Program-made: the position numbers and the translations under genes
From: Acidovorax sp.
Lineage (GTDB): Bacteria; Pseudomonadota; Gammaproteobacteria; Burkholderiales; Burkholderiaceae_C
Direction of reading: 5' to 3'
Length of the DNA: 58,521 bases
NCBI RefSeq assembly: GCF_016783915.1
Contig: NZ_JADHVT010000014.1
Span: 1 to 58,521, forward strand
The notes under the pieces: generated by a model
What the model was told of the DNA's origin: nothing
The model's database searches: none
Seen by the model: the letters and a program-made list of their open reading frames with translations, nothing else
In this document: piece after piece, positions 1-11,003 of the stretch
Layout: every line of letters begins with the position of its first letter
Position numbering within the stretch: position 1 is the first letter of the stretch

Positions 1-510
1 CTGCCCTTGCCCTGGTGTACGCAGCCAGCCAGCCAGATCGATGGCCGGGTGCACCAGGGGCACGCGGTTGCGGCCACATTGCTCGCAGGCGGCCACGGCT
101 ACGGCCTGCCAGTGGGCGATCTTCTTGTCGGCCCGTTCGCCCTTGAGCTTGAGCACGCTGCGCTCGGCCACCAGCGGGGTGATGCTGGCCACGCCCAGCT
201 CGGTGGCTTTTTCGACCAGCCAGTCCATGCGCTCGTTGGCGGTGATGCCCGCCAGCAGGTGCACTGCGCGGGGCGCCTCGCGGTCGATGGCGTGGTGCGC
301 CCCCACCAGCACGCGCACATCGCTGCGGCCCATCTTAAGCACGGTGGCGTCAAACTCGCCGCCCGGGTCGCCCGCGTTCTGTCCGCCGTGGAACAAGGTG
401 ATGCTGTCGCCGGGCTGCAGGCGCAGCACCTGCACATGGCGTGCAGCGCCCGGGGGAAGGTCCAGCTCGGCGCTGGTGGCCAGTGGGGCCGGGCAATGGA
501 AACGGGGCAT
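1..510 (-). CDS. rsmE: 16S rRNA m3U1498 methyltransferase RsmE, partial
   Basis: This is the N-terminal 170 residues of RsmE; the remaining third lies beyond the left edge. RsmE is a SPOUT-class enzyme that methylates N3 of U1498 in 16S rRNA using S-adenosylmethionine. The protein starts MPRFHCPAPL and carries the N-terminal PUA-like part (GAARHVQVLRLQPGD, then an LFHGG segment). The opening of the SPOUT domain follows (NERMDWLVEKATELGV, then PLVAERSV), which is typical of the family. Full-length members are about 240 residues. It lies downstream of amgK on the same strand, with a dispersed repeat between them. Identity is from recognised family motifs. Confidence 0.9.
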   Translation of the reverse strand, partial: MPRFHCPAPLATSAELDLPPGAARHVQVLRLQPGDSITLFHGGQNAGDPGGEFDATVLKMGRSDVRVLVGAHHAIDREAPRAVHLLAGITANERMDWLVEKATELGVASITPLVAERSVLKLKGERADKKIAHWQAVAVAACEQCGRNRVPLVHPAIDLAGWLRTPGQGQ

Positions 511-563
511 TTGCTATCTTTGTAATAGCTACTGGCGCATGATTTGTCTGCGCTTGAGCCGGG
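511..563 (+). repeat. Dispersed repeat family A, copy 1
   Basis: The copy reads TTGCTATC, then AATAGCT, then GGCGCATGA, then GCGCTTGAG, the same order of blocks as the copy at 31970-32030. It fills most of the amgK-rsmE gap and abuts the rsmE start codon. Six other copies occur in this window (6567, 12402, 26489, 31970, 41895, 57673). Confidence 0.6.
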
Positions 564-611
564 TTTTGCTTGGTTTCTCGGGTGTGCCGCGTGTGCATGC
601 GACGGGTGCGG

Positions 612-1766
612 CTACATGCGGCCGTACGCAAAGCCCACCACGGGCTCGGTGCCTTCGATCTGGTCCAGCATCTTGAGCAGCGGCCCCAGCTGGCGGTAGC
701 GGTTGGCCGTGGCGCGGATGTAGGCCATGAACCGGGGCGCATCGGCCAGGTATTTGGGCTTGCCGTCGCGCAAGGTCAGGCGCGCAAAAATGCCGGCGAC
801 CTTGAGGTGCCGCTGCAGGCCCATCCACTCCACCGCGCGGTAGAACTCACCAAAGTCATCGCCCCAGCCGCTGGCGCTGCGCGCGCCCAGCAGCCCGGCC
901 TTGCGCGCCTTCTCCCAGTAACGCACTGTAATGTCGATGACGAATTCCTCTTCCCAGCTGATGAATGCATCGCGCAGCAGGCTGGCGATGTCATAGGTGA
1001 TGGGGCCGTACACGGCGTCCTGAAAGTCCAGTACACCCAGCGGCGCGCCTGCTTCGACGGGCGCCATCAGGTTCCGGGTCATGAAGTCGCGGTGTACATA
1101 CACCTGCGGGGCCGCCAGGTTGTGCGCCACGATGGCATCAAAGGCGCTTTGCAGCGTGGCCTGCTGCTTGTCGTCCAGCGTGACTGCGCGGTGTTGGGCC
1201 ATGTACCAGTCGGGGAACAGTGCCAGCTCGCGGCGCAGCAATGCGTCGTCGTAGGGGGGCAGCACGCCGGGTTGGGACGCCTTTTGCCATTGCAGCAACA
1301 CGTCGGTGGCCTGCTGGTACCAGGCGTAGGCGTCCTGGGGTTTTTCGGGGTTCAGCCGCTCGATCACCGTCTGGTGGCCCAGGTCGGACAGCAGCATGAA
1401 GCCAGTTGGCTCATCGAACGCCAGGATGTCGGGCACGTTCAGCCCAGCGGCGGCCATCAGGCCTTGCACCTGCACAAACGGGCGGCAGTTTTCCTTGTCG
1501 GGCGGCGCGTCCATGACGATGCGGCTGGCGCCCGACGCACTGTCGATGCGCAGGTAACGTCGAAAGCTCGCATCGGCCGACGCGGGGCGCAGCGTCGCGG
1601 GCAACAACTGGTGGGGCCCAGTCAGGGGAGCCAACCAGGCCTCAAAGGCCGTGCGTCGGGCGGCATCAGGCCAGCTGACAGGGGTGGAGGCGGCGGGCGC
1701 AGCAGGTGCGGCCACGGTGGCGCCCAGGGGCTGGCCAGCGGGTGATGGGGGGATGGGGTGGCTCAT
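612..1766 (-). CDS. amgK: N-acetylmuramate/N-acetylglucosamine anomeric kinase AmgK
   Basis: This 384-residue aminoglycoside-phosphotransferase-fold kinase is predicted to phosphorylate C1 of MurNAc or GlcNAc in the cell-wall recycling bypass that leads to UDP-MurNAc. The catalytic loop VYVHRDFMTRNLM (HxDxxxxN) and the metal-binding LDFQDAVYGP segment are intact, and LLSDLGHQTV matches the hinge region of the family. The start at MSHPIP was chosen because longer versions would run into the lptD leader. The gene is divergent from lptD, as in pseudomonads. There amgK is followed by murU; here rsmE follows, so the partner nucleotidyltransferase must be elsewhere or missing. Confidence 0.88.
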   Translation of the reverse strand: MSHPIPPSPAGQPLGATVAAPAAPAASTPVSWPDAARRTAFEAWLAPLTGPHQLLPATLRPASADASFRRYLRIDSASGASRIVMDAPPDKENCRPFVQVQGLMAAAGLNVPDILAFDEPTGFMLLSDLGHQTVIERLNPEKPQDAYAWYQQATDVLLQWQKASQPGVLPPYDDALLRRELALFPDWYMAQHRAVTLDDKQQATLQSAFDAIVAHNLAAPQVYVHRDFMTRNLMAPVEAGAPLGVLDFQDAVYGPITYDIASLLRDAFISWEEEFVIDITVRYWEKARKAGLLGARSASGWGDDFGEFYRAVEWMGLQRHLKVAGIFARLTLRDGKPKYLADAPRFMAYIRATANRYRQLGPLLKMLDQIEGTEPVVGFAYGRM

Positions 1767-1918
1767 GGATAATCCGATTTTACAAACCGACTGTGGGCCG
1801 GCGCTGCGCGCTGGCCACGGTGGGCCCCTTCGTCCGCTACCGCCCCCCAACACCCCACGTGCCACGCTGCCAGCCCTTCACCGTGCAGAACCTCACCTCC
1901 CTTCGCGCCCGGCCCGCC

Positions 1919-4300
1919 ATGGCGAAGTCTGCACGGCTGCGGCCCCCCGTGCCCCGTGCCCTGGCCGTGGGCGTCGCGCTGGCCTGGTGCGGCCTGCCGC
2001 TGGCGGCCCTGGCGCAGGCTGCAGCAGCGCCCAGCGCCTGGGACGCACCCCCAGCGTTGCGCACCTCGCCCCTGCTGCAGGAAAAGATTCCCGACGCCGT
2101 GCGTTCGCAATTGCCCGTCTTTGTGAAGGGCGACCACATCAGCGGCCAGACCGACCTCAATGCCCTGATTGAAGGCAATGCCGAGCTGCGCCGGGGCGAC
2201 ACGGTCATCCGCGCCGACCGGCTCGACTACAACGTGCCCGAGGACCTGGCCAAGGCCAACGGCAAGGTGCGCATCAACCGCGCGGGCAATGTGTATGAAG
2301 GCACAGCGCTGGAGCTGCGGGTGGAGGCCTTCGAGGGGTTCTTCAGCGACGCGCGCTACCGCTTCCTGGCCACGCAGGCGCATGGAGATGCGACGCGGGT
2401 GGACTTTGTAGACCGCTACCGTGCCGTGGTGCACAACGGCACCTACACCACCTGCGAGCGTGGCAACGAAGAGAGCTGGCAGCCCGACTGGGTGCTGCGC
2501 GCAGCCACCATCCGCATCGACAACGAGGAAGAGGTGGGCACCGCCGAAGATGCGGTGCTGGAGTTCAAGGGCATCTCGGTGCTGCCCATTCCGTACATCA
2601 CCTTCCCGCTGTCGGAAAAGCGCAAGTCCGGCCTGCTGCCGCCCACCGTCGGGCTCGACAGCCGCGACGGCGTGACCTACATGCAGCCGTACTACTGGAA
2701 CATCGCGCCCAACCGCGATGCCACCTTGCGCGCCGCGCTCATGACCAAGCGCGGCGCCAACGTGGGCGGCGAGTTCCGCTACCTGGAGCCAACTTACAAA
2801 GGCCAGATCAGTGCCGATGTGATGCCCACCGACCGCCTGCGCGACCGTGTGCGCTGGAGCTTCAGCGGCAAACACGAGGGCGCGTTCGACACCGGCATCG
2901 GCGGGCTGGGGCTGAACCTCAACCTCAACCGCGTGAGTGATGACAACTACTGGCGCGACTTCAGCCGTGCCACTGATCAATTGCGCCAGCGCCTGTTGCC
3001 CAACGATGCCATCCTGTCCTGGGGCCGCAACGACATGTCGGCCACCGTGCGCACGCTCAAGTGGCAGACGCTGCAAGACGTGAGCTCGCCCATCGTGCCG
3101 CCGTACGACCGCATGCCGCAGGTGCAATGGCGCTACAACCCCTCACAGCTGGGCGGCGGATTCGATGCCAGCGTGGAGCTGGACACCACGCGCTTCGAAG
3201 CGGCCCGCGCGCTCACGGGCCAGCCCAATGCCGATCGCAGCTACGCCATGGCGCAGATCAGCCGCCCCTTCCTGTCGCCGGGTGGCTTCATCACCCCGCG
3301 CCTGCAGCTGCATGCTACGCAGTATCAGTTTGACTCGGCCCTGTCCAACGGCCAGCGCTCGGCCAGCCGCACGCTGCCTACCTTTAGCCTGGACAGCGGC
3401 CTGGTGTTCGAGCGCGACACCGCCTACTTTGGCCGCGCCTTCCTGCAGACACTGGAGCCCCGGGCGTTCTACACCTACACGCCCTACCGCGACCAGAGCA
3501 TGCTGCCGGTGTACGACACAGCGGCCAATGACTTCAATTTCGCGACCATCTACACAGAGAACGCGTTTGGCGGCAACGACCGGCTGGCCGACAACAACCT
3601 GCTGACCCTGGGCGTGACGACACGCCTGCTGGATCCCGACACCGGTGCCCAGGCAGCGCGCTTCGGCATTGCCCAGCGGGTGCGTTTCTCGGACCAGAAG
3701 GTCACCCTGCCAGGGGGCGCGCCGGTCAGTGAGCGCCTGTCGGACCTGCTGCTGGGCGCTGGCATCAACTGGACACCGCAGTGGGGCTTTGACTCCACCG
3801 TGCAGTACAACCCCAAGACCGGGCAGTCCATCCGTTCGACCATCGGCGCGCGCTACAGCCCTAGCAACTACCGCACCGTGAGCGCGGCCTACCGCCTGCA
3901 GCGCGGCACCAGCGAGCAGATTGACATCGGCTGGCAGTGGCCGCTGAACGACCTGTGGGGTGACAAGGGCAAGGACCTGGGCGCAGGCCGTGGCCAGGGC
4001 GGCGGGCGCTGGTACAGCGTGGGCCGCCTGAACTACAGCCTTCAGGACCGCAAACTCGTGGACACCGTGGTGGGCTTCGAGTACGACAGCTGCTGCTGGA
4101 TCGGACGCGTGGTGCTGGAGCGCCTGCAAAGCAGCGTGACCAGCTCCAACACGCGCCTGCTGTTCCAGATCGAATTTGTGGGCTTCTCCCGCTTGAGCCT
4201 GGGCTCCAGCCCGCTCGACTCCTTCAAGCAAAATGTGCCGCGTTACCAAAACCTGCGCGAGCAGGTCTCCACGCCCAGCCGCTTCAGCAACTACGACTAG
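1919..4300 (+). CDS. lptD: LPS-assembly outer-membrane protein LptD
   Basis: LptD is the outer-membrane beta-barrel that, with LptE, inserts lipopolysaccharide into the outer leaflet. The predicted product has 793 residues, normal for the family. A signal peptide spans about residues 1-33 (basic MAKSARLR, hydrophobic core, ALAQA). The OstA/LptA-like beta-jellyroll lies at about 65-200 and the barrel fills the rest. Cys179 (YTTCERG) and the Cys725-Cys726 pair (DSCCWIG) correspond to three of the four disulfide cysteines of E. coli LptD; I see no equivalent of the most N-terminal one in the mature part. The start at 1919 gives a proper signal peptide and avoids overlap with amgK. surA begins 3 bases downstream. 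Confidence 0.95.
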   Translation: MAKSARLRPPVPRALAVGVALAWCGLPLAALAQAAAAPSAWDAPPALRTSPLLQEKIPDAVRSQLPVFVKGDHISGQTDLNALIEGNAELRRGDTVIRADRLDYNVPEDLAKANGKVRINRAGNVYEGTALELRVEAFEGFFSDARYRFLATQAHGDATRVDFVDRYRAVVHNGTYTTCERGNEESWQPDWVLRAATIRIDNEEEVGTAEDAVLEFKGISVLPIPYITFPLSEKRKSGLLPPTVGLDSRDGVTYMQPYYWNIAPNRDATLRAALMTKRGANVGGEFRYLEPTYKGQISADVMPTDRLRDRVRWSFSGKHEGAFDTGIGGLGLNLNLNRVSDDNYWRDFSRATDQLRQRLLPNDAILSWGRNDMSATVRTLKWQTLQDVSSPIVPPYDRMPQVQWRYNPSQLGGGFDASVELDTTRFEAARALTGQPNADRSYAMAQISRPFLSPGGFITPRLQLHATQYQFDSALSNGQRSASRTLPTFSLDSGLVFERDTAYFGRAFLQTLEPRAFYTYTPYRDQSMLPVYDTAANDFNFATIYTENAFGGNDRLADNNLLTLGVTTRLLDPDTGAQAARFGIAQRVRFSDQKVTLPGGAPVSERLSDLLLGAGINWTPQWGFDSTVQYNPKTGQSIRSTIGARYSPSNYRTVSAAYRLQRGTSEQIDIGWQWPLNDLWGDKGKDLGAGRGQGGGRWYSVGRLNYSLQDRKLVDTVVGFEYDSCCWIGRVVLERLQSSVTSSNTRLLFQIEFVGFSRLSLGSSPLDSFKQNVPRYQNLREQVSTPSRFSNYD

Positions 4301-4303
4301 ACC

Positions 4304-5728
4304 ATGAATCACCGTGTACTCGCACTGGCCTTGACCGCCGCGTTGGCATCCCTCGTGGCGCAAGGCGCTGCGGCCCAGGGCCTGCGCCCCTTGGGGGCCT
4401 CGTCTTCGGGCAAGACGGGGTTGTCCTCCTCGCCGACCGCGCGCCCTGCGGCTGTGCCCTCCATCACGCTGCCCGCGCCTTCCGCCAGTACGGCCCCGCG
4501 CTCGGCCGATTTCATCGTGGCGGTGGTCAACTCCGAGCCCGTGACCAACTACGAGGTGCGCTCGCGCCTGGCACGTGCCGAGGCGCAGATCGCCAAACAA
4601 GGCGGCGCCATGCCGCCGCGTGATGCGTTGGCTCGCGAAGTCCTCGAACGCATCATTCTGGAGAAGGTGCAGCTGCAGCAGGCCCGCGAATCAGGTATCA
4701 AAGTCGATGACTTCGCCGTGTCGCAGGCCGAGCAGGGCGTGGCCCGCCAGAACGACATGACGGTGGACGAGCTGTATGCGCGCCTGGCCCGCGACGGAAT
4801 GAGCAAGGATCGGTTTCGCGAAGAGCTGCGTAACCAGCTGCTGCAGCAGCGCCTGCGCGAGCGCGAAGTCGAAGCGCGGGTGAAGGTGAGCGATCTGGAC
4901 GTGGACCAGTTCCTGCGTGAAGAGCAAAAGGGCACGGATGTCGCCGCCATGGAGATCAACCTCGGCCATGTGCTGGTGCTGGTACCTGAAAACGCCACCC
5001 CCGCGCAGGTAGCTGAGCGGCAGGCACGGGCACAGCGCGCGGCCGACAAGGTGCGCGCAGGCGAAGACTTTGCGGCGGTCGCCCGCGAGTTCTCGGATGC
5101 ACCTGAAGGCCAGCGCGCCGGTGGATTGCTGGGCCTGCGGCCTGCGGATCGTTATCCAGAATTGTTTGTGAATTCCACCCTCGGCCTGCCTGTGGGCTCC
5201 ATCGTGGGCCCGGTGCGCTCGCCAGCGGGCTTTCACGTGCTCAAGGTGGTGGAACGTGTGACGGCGGGTATGCCGACCACGGTAGTGCAAAACCACGCGC
5301 GCCACATCTTGCTGCGCACGGGCCCTCAGTTGTCCGAAGCTGCCGCCGCCGCGCGCCTGGCCGACTACCGCCGCCGCGTGCTGGCGGGGCAGGCCGACTT
5401 TGCAGCCCTGGCGCGCGAGCATTCGCAGGACGGCAGCTCCAAGGAGGGCGGCGATCTGGGCTGGGCCAACCCTGGCCGGTATGTGCCCGAGTTCGAGCAG
5501 GCGCTGGACGCCCTCAAGCCCGGCGACATCAGCGAACCCCTGGTTTCTCGTTTTGGCGTGCACCTGATCCAGCTGCTGGAACGCCGTGAGGCCAAGCTCA
5601 CCCAGCGCGAGCAGCGCGAAATGGCCCGCAGCACGGTGCGCGAGAAGAAGCTCGACGAAGCCTACGCCACCTGGGCGCAGGAGCTGCGCGGACGTGCGTA
5701 TGTCGAGTACCGCGAGCCGCCCCAGTGA
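4304..5728 (+). CDS. surA: Periplasmic chaperone/peptidyl-prolyl isomerase SurA
   Basis: SurA escorts unfolded beta-barrel proteins, LptD among them, across the periplasm. The 474-residue product has a signal peptide (residues 1-25, ending AAAQ) and a Ser/Pro-rich linker to about residue 68. The SurA N-terminal chaperone domain follows, then two parvulin domains at about 217-320 (INLGHVLV ... SPAGFHVLKV) and 330-440 (NHARHILLR ... DLGWANPG ... FGVHLIQLLE). It is 3 bases after lptD and certainly cotranscribed. pdxA, which often separates surA and rsmA in other proteobacteria, is absent here. Confidence 0.95.
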   Translation: MNHRVLALALTAALASLVAQGAAAQGLRPLGASSSGKTGLSSSPTARPAAVPSITLPAPSASTAPRSADFIVAVVNSEPVTNYEVRSRLARAEAQIAKQGGAMPPRDALAREVLERIILEKVQLQQARESGIKVDDFAVSQAEQGVARQNDMTVDELYARLARDGMSKDRFREELRNQLLQQRLREREVEARVKVSDLDVDQFLREEQKGTDVAAMEINLGHVLVLVPENATPAQVAERQARAQRAADKVRAGEDFAAVAREFSDAPEGQRAGGLLGLRPADRYPELFVNSTLGLPVGSIVGPVRSPAGFHVLKVVERVTAGMPTTVVQNHARHILLRTGPQLSEAAAAARLADYRRRVLAGQADFAALAREHSQDGSSKEGGDLGWANPGRYVPEFEQALDALKPGDISEPLVSRFGVHLIQLLERREAKLTQREQREMARSTVREKKLDEAYATWAQELRGRAYVEYREPPQ

Positions 5729-5788
5729 GTGCAACGCACACTGTTCCCGACCCGAACAACCTCAGACACGACAACAGGTAAGGCCGCG

Positions 5789-6568
5789 TTGAAACACATT
5801 CCCCGCAAGCGCTTTGGGCAACATTTTTTGTCCGACAAGGGCATCATCGATGACATCGTGCAGGCCATCGCCCCGCTGCCCGGCCAGCCCATGGTCGAGA
5901 TCGGGCCCGGTCTTGCCGCGCTGACCCAGCCCCTGGTTGAGCGCCTGGGCCGTCTTACGGTCATCGAGCTGGACCGCGATCTGGCATTGCGCCTGCGCCT
6001 GCATGGTCAACTGGATGTGATCGAGTCGGATGTGCTCAAGGTGGATTTCACGGCGCTGGCACAGACCCTGCGCGAGAAAGCCGCGCAGCCTGATCTGCGC
6101 CTGCGTGTGGTGGGCAACCTGCCGTACAACATCTCCACGCCCATCCTGTTTCACCTGCTGGCGCATGTGCAGGTTATCGAAGACCAGCACTTCATGCTGC
6201 AAAAGGAGGTGATCGATCGCATGGTGGCCCAGCCCGCCACGAGCGACTACGGGCGCCTTTCGGTCATGCTGCAGTGGCGCTACGCCATGGAAAACGTGTT
6301 GTTTGTGCCGCCCGAGAGCTTCGACCCGCCACCGCGCGTGGACAGCGCCGTGGTGCGCATGGTGCCGCACGCAGAGCCTGCACCCCTGTCGGTGCCCCTG
6401 CTGGAGGAACTGGTCCAGGTCGCCTTCAGCCAGCGCCGCAAGCTGCTGCGCCACACCCTGGGCCGCTGGCTCGAAGCCCGTCAGTTCACTGGCACCTTCG
6501 ACACCCAGCGCCGCGCCGAGGAAGTGCCCGTGGCCGAATACGTAGCGCTGGCGCAGATTTGCTCTTAA
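5789..6568 (+). CDS. rsmA: 16S rRNA dimethyladenosine transferase RsmA (KsgA)
   Basis: RsmA dimethylates A1518 and A1519 of 16S rRNA late in small-subunit assembly. The 259-residue product has the N-terminal KRFGQHFL signature, the SAM-binding [11 protein letters not shown] loop and the catalytic NLPYNIS motif. A TTG start at 5789 is chosen because homologues begin [14 protein letters not shown] and a purine-rich AGGTAAGG lies just upstream. A longer frame back to 5729 adds about 20 low-similarity residues. It is the third gene of the lptD-surA-rsmA unit. Confidence 0.93.
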   Translation: MKHIPRKRFGQHFLSDKGIIDDIVQAIAPLPGQPMVEIGPGLAALTQPLVERLGRLTVIELDRDLALRLRLHGQLDVIESDVLKVDFTALAQTLREKAAQPDLRLRVVGNLPYNISTPILFHLLAHVQVIEDQHFMLQKEVIDRMVAQPATSDYGRLSVMLQWRYAMENVLFVPPESFDPPPRVDSAVVRMVPHAEPAPLSVPLLEELVQVAFSQRRKLLRHTLGRWLEARQFTGTFDTQRRAEEVPVAEYVALAQICS

Positions 6569-6620
6569 ATTGATAGCTTTCGGCGCTTGATGGTCGAGCG
6601 CAAGGCGCCATTTTGGTTGT
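6567..6620 (+). repeat. Dispersed repeat family A, copy 2
   Basis: It begins within the rsmA stop region with AAATTGATAGCTTT and continues with GGCGCTTGATGG, GAGCGC and AGGCGCC before a short T run. It is in the same orientation as rsmA. The GC-rich blocks can pair, so it could act as a weak terminator or RNA-stabilising hairpin (inference). Confidence 0.55.
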
Positions 6621-6740
6621 AGATGCGATGGCTTATCGGGCGATGCTGCTCAATCTGCCTGCGATGGCGTCGCGCTTGTAGCTTCGGCGCCTCATTTCGT
6701 CGCTACCGTGGCAACCGGCACGGCCCAGACCAGAGACACC

Positions 6741-6834
6741 GCGCAAGGGCCGCCCCGCCGCGCTGGTGTCGTCCCCCTTCCCGAATCGCGTAAGCGATTC
6801 GAGAAAAGGGGGAAGGCGCGGAGCGCCTCAGGGG
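6741..6834 (-). repeat. Dispersed repeat family B, copy 1
   Basis: Read on the minus strand it begins CCCCTGAGGCGCTCCGCG, continues CCTTCCCCC, an inner hairpin (CGAATCGC / GCGATTCG), GGGGGACGAC, and ends GGGGCGGCCCTTGCGC. The same sequence of blocks occurs at 43907-44016 with a different inner hairpin. It sits downstream of the minus-strand barstar region, facing the end of rsmA. The rest of 6621-6846 shows no gene. Confidence 0.6.
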
Positions 6835-6846
6835 TAAGTACCGAAT

Positions 6847-7034
6847 TCAGGCGGCGCTGAGCCAATACCCGGCATTGAAGGGGCTGCTCATGCGCAGCGC
6901 CATGGGCGACACGTCCACGAGCTTGTCCGTGGGCATCTTTTCAGCGGGTTCGCCGTTGATCTCGATGCCTTCTAGGGCTTGGGTGTCGCTAGCCTCGTTC
7001 GCCCGTTCTGCTTGGCTGGTGGATGCAGAACGGG
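6847..7034 (-). pseudogene. Remnant open frame after barstar, unrecognised
   Basis: An open frame continues after the barstar stop and ends LSAA-stop at 6847. Its tail, for example EGIEINGEPAEKMPTDK and then DVSPMALRMSSP, looks like real protein rather than random translation. No credible start or ribosome site is visible, because an upstream Met lies inside the barstar gene in another frame. It is most likely the C-terminal relic of a deleted gene. I do not recognise the family. Confidence 0.35.
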
Positions 7035-7035
7035 C
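7001..7035. repeat. Perfect 11-bp inverted repeat at the barstar stop codon
   Basis: Arms GCCCGTTCTGC (7001-7011) and GCAGAACGGGC (7025-7035) are separated by 13 bases. The right arm overlaps the barstar stop codon. It could form a terminator-like stem on the minus strand, although no T tract follows, or mark the junction where the adjacent gene was truncated. Confidence 0.6.
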
Positions 7036-7460
7036 TACAGAAAAGAATAGAAACACCGGAAGGGGATCTTGCGATCACCCCAGTAATCGGCAGCGTCACG
7101 GAAGATGTCGAGCAGCTGCTCGCGTGCTTCCTTGTCGAACTTGCCCGTGGCAGGAATCTGCTCCAGCACCACAATAAAACCAGGCTGTGGGCCCGATTTG
7201 TGCAAGGGGTCTGTCATGCAGTCGTACAACGCATCGAAGTTCTTGCCGAAGTGCGATGGAAACGTGAATTGGCCGGCAATCAGGTCCAGCACATCCTGCT
7301 TGGATTGCGCGTGGGCCAGGTTGGCGTACAAGAAATGATGACCCATGGAGGTGGCTGCATCCTGCAAGTCCTGCACGCGGAAGGCGCGAATGGACTGCAC
7401 GATGTTGGTGCGCACGCCACGCAGTGGCGTTTCCAGGTCTTTACGAAGTGGCGTCTGCAT
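7035..7460 (-). CDS. Barstar-family ribonuclease inhibitor
   Basis: This 141-residue cytoplasmic protein carries the barstar fold. The segment FPSHFGKNFDALYDCMTD matches the barstar helix 2 region that plugs the ribonuclease active site, and DYWGDRKIPFRCFY forms the C-terminal strand. It should neutralise the ribonuclease encoded just upstream on the same strand before export or on re-entry. The start at MQTPLRKDL follows AAAGAAAGAG and GCGGAG; an in-frame ATG at 7502 would add 14 residues. A 140-base gap separates it from the ribonuclease gene, so it may have its own promoter. Confidence 0.85.
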   Translation of the reverse strand: MQTPLRKDLETPLRGVRTNIVQSIRAFRVQDLQDAATSMGHHFLYANLAHAQSKQDVLDLIAGQFTFPSHFGKNFDALYDCMTDPLHKSGPQPGFIVVLEQIPATGKFDKEAREQLLDIFRDAADYWGDRKIPFRCFYSFL

Positions 7461-7600
7461 CTCCGCTACTCTTTCTTTATAAAGTCCACAAACTTCTGGC
7501 ATCTCACAAGGCTGCAGGATGCGGCCTGTGAATGGGGAATTCAATGGGGCGCGGCGTACGCTTTCAGGGATGGGCTGGTTGGCGCACACCGCATTGGGGG

Positions 7601-8008
7601 TTACTCGACGATCTCGCGAAAACTGGCGTAGTGGTCGCTGGTGTAGTAGCAGGCGTCCGGGGTCCGGGGCTTGCCGCCACACACGATGCGCCGGGCTCCC
7701 CGGTCGCGCGATCCTGGCGTTCTGACGGTGTATTCACGGTAATAGCCCCGCTTTTGGGCGGGCAACAGCCGCTCGCGATTGCCAAAAACCGATCCGTCCT
7801 TGTCGTACGGAAAGGGCCCGCCCTCACGGATCAGCGCATACGTTGTCCGCCCTTGAGGCGGCAACTCGGCCAGTGCGATGGGGGTGATGGACCCGTCGGT
7901 GGACGGGGATTTCCGGGCATGTCCCGCAACCGGAGACAGCACGAAAGCAACACCCAAAACACACAATAACCCTGCTTTGCGCGCCCGGGTGGCTACAGCC
8001 TTCAGCAT
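7601..8008 (-). CDS. Secreted guanyl-specific ribonuclease (T1/barnase type)
   Basis: This 135-residue protein has an N-terminal signal peptide (KAVATRARK, hydrophobic core, PVAGHA) followed by a microbial ribonuclease domain of the N1/T1/Sa family. Expected catalytic residues are visible: Glu92 in YYREYTV, the Arg cluster at about 103-107 in SRDRGARR, and His126 in TSDHYASFREI. ALIREGGPFPYDKDG and VFGNRERLLP are typical of the RNase Sa branch. Cys110 and Cys120 may form a disulfide. An AAAGG lies 7 bases before the ATG. Paired with barstar, it suggests an exported toxin or scavenging enzyme with self-protection. Confidence 0.85.
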   Translation of the reverse strand: MLKAVATRARKAGLLCVLGVAFVLSPVAGHARKSPSTDGSITPIALAELPPQGRTTYALIREGGPFPYDKDGSVFGNRERLLPAQKRGYYREYTVRTPGSRDRGARRIVCGGKPRTPDACYYTSDHYASFREIVE

Positions 8009-8073
8009 CAACGAACCTTTCAGAAACTACGGGTTAACCCGAAATTTCGACCTGCTAGTGTCGCTCAATGGTC

Positions 8074-8113
8074 CCCAAAAAGCAAGCGCCTGCACAAAGA
8101 TTGGGCAGGCGCT
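8074..8113 (-). terminator. Rho-independent terminator after maeB
   Basis: Stem arms AGCGCCTGC (8085-8093) and GCAGGCGCT (8105-8113) pair perfectly over 9 bp with an 11-base loop. Read on the minus strand the stem is followed by TTGCTTTTTGGGG. It lies 50 bases past the maeB stop. Confidence 0.8.
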
Positions 8114-8162
8114 GAAGGGCTTTGCAAGGGATTTAAGTTAGCGCTTGCTATTGTTTGAAGGC

Positions 8163-10514
<2,352 letters not shown>

Positions 10515-11003
10515 TCAGTGTCTCCAACTCAAGGGGTGGGGGCCAAAACCGTACTCCAGTGGGTCTGCAGCAGGCTGTCAGCTTTGTAAGGGTCTGCGAT
10601 TGTAGGGCGAGGGCCGTGAAAACCCTAGTAAGCGAATCTGCTTATGTGGGTGGGAGTGCCGTGACTTTTTTCATTACTAACGTTTAAATTTCAGAGCTGT
10701 CTTTGCAGTCCCTCAATTCGCGGCGATGTCATCCCGTGCCGCAAAGAAGTTTTTTGTTCCAAATTGCATGATGTGCCTCAGTCGCGCAGCAAAGGAAGTA
10801 GCCGCACATGCGGCGGCACTCAAGTTTTGGATGAATTTGCGACTGCCCCTCGCTTTGCTCTGAAAAACAAAGAGTGACAAGGGTGAAGACATTCGGTAAA
10901 ACCACAGTCTCCGAATTGTTAATTCTCTTTTGCCTGCCGTTTGAGTCTCCACGCGAATCCTGCTCGCGTTGTAGGTGGACCAGTTCAAAGGCGACGCACC
11001 TTC
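10515..11003. other. 489-base intergenic region between maeB and cysC
   Basis: This divergent spacer is clearly more AT-rich than its surroundings. On the minus strand a TACAAT (10604-10599) could be the -10 of maeB, without a convincing -35. On the plus strand a better promoter candidate is listed separately. I see no RNA gene. A long frame on the minus strand from 11555 across here is antisense to cysC and has no family features. Confidence 0.5.
10874..10902 (+). promoter_or_regulatory. Candidate sigma70 promoter for the cysC-sulfotransferase operon
   Basis: GTGACA (10874-10879) and TAAAAC (10897-10902) are separated by 17 bases and lie about 100 bases upstream of the cysC start. The match is 5/6 and 4/6 to consensus. 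The call is by eye only. Confidence 0.3.
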
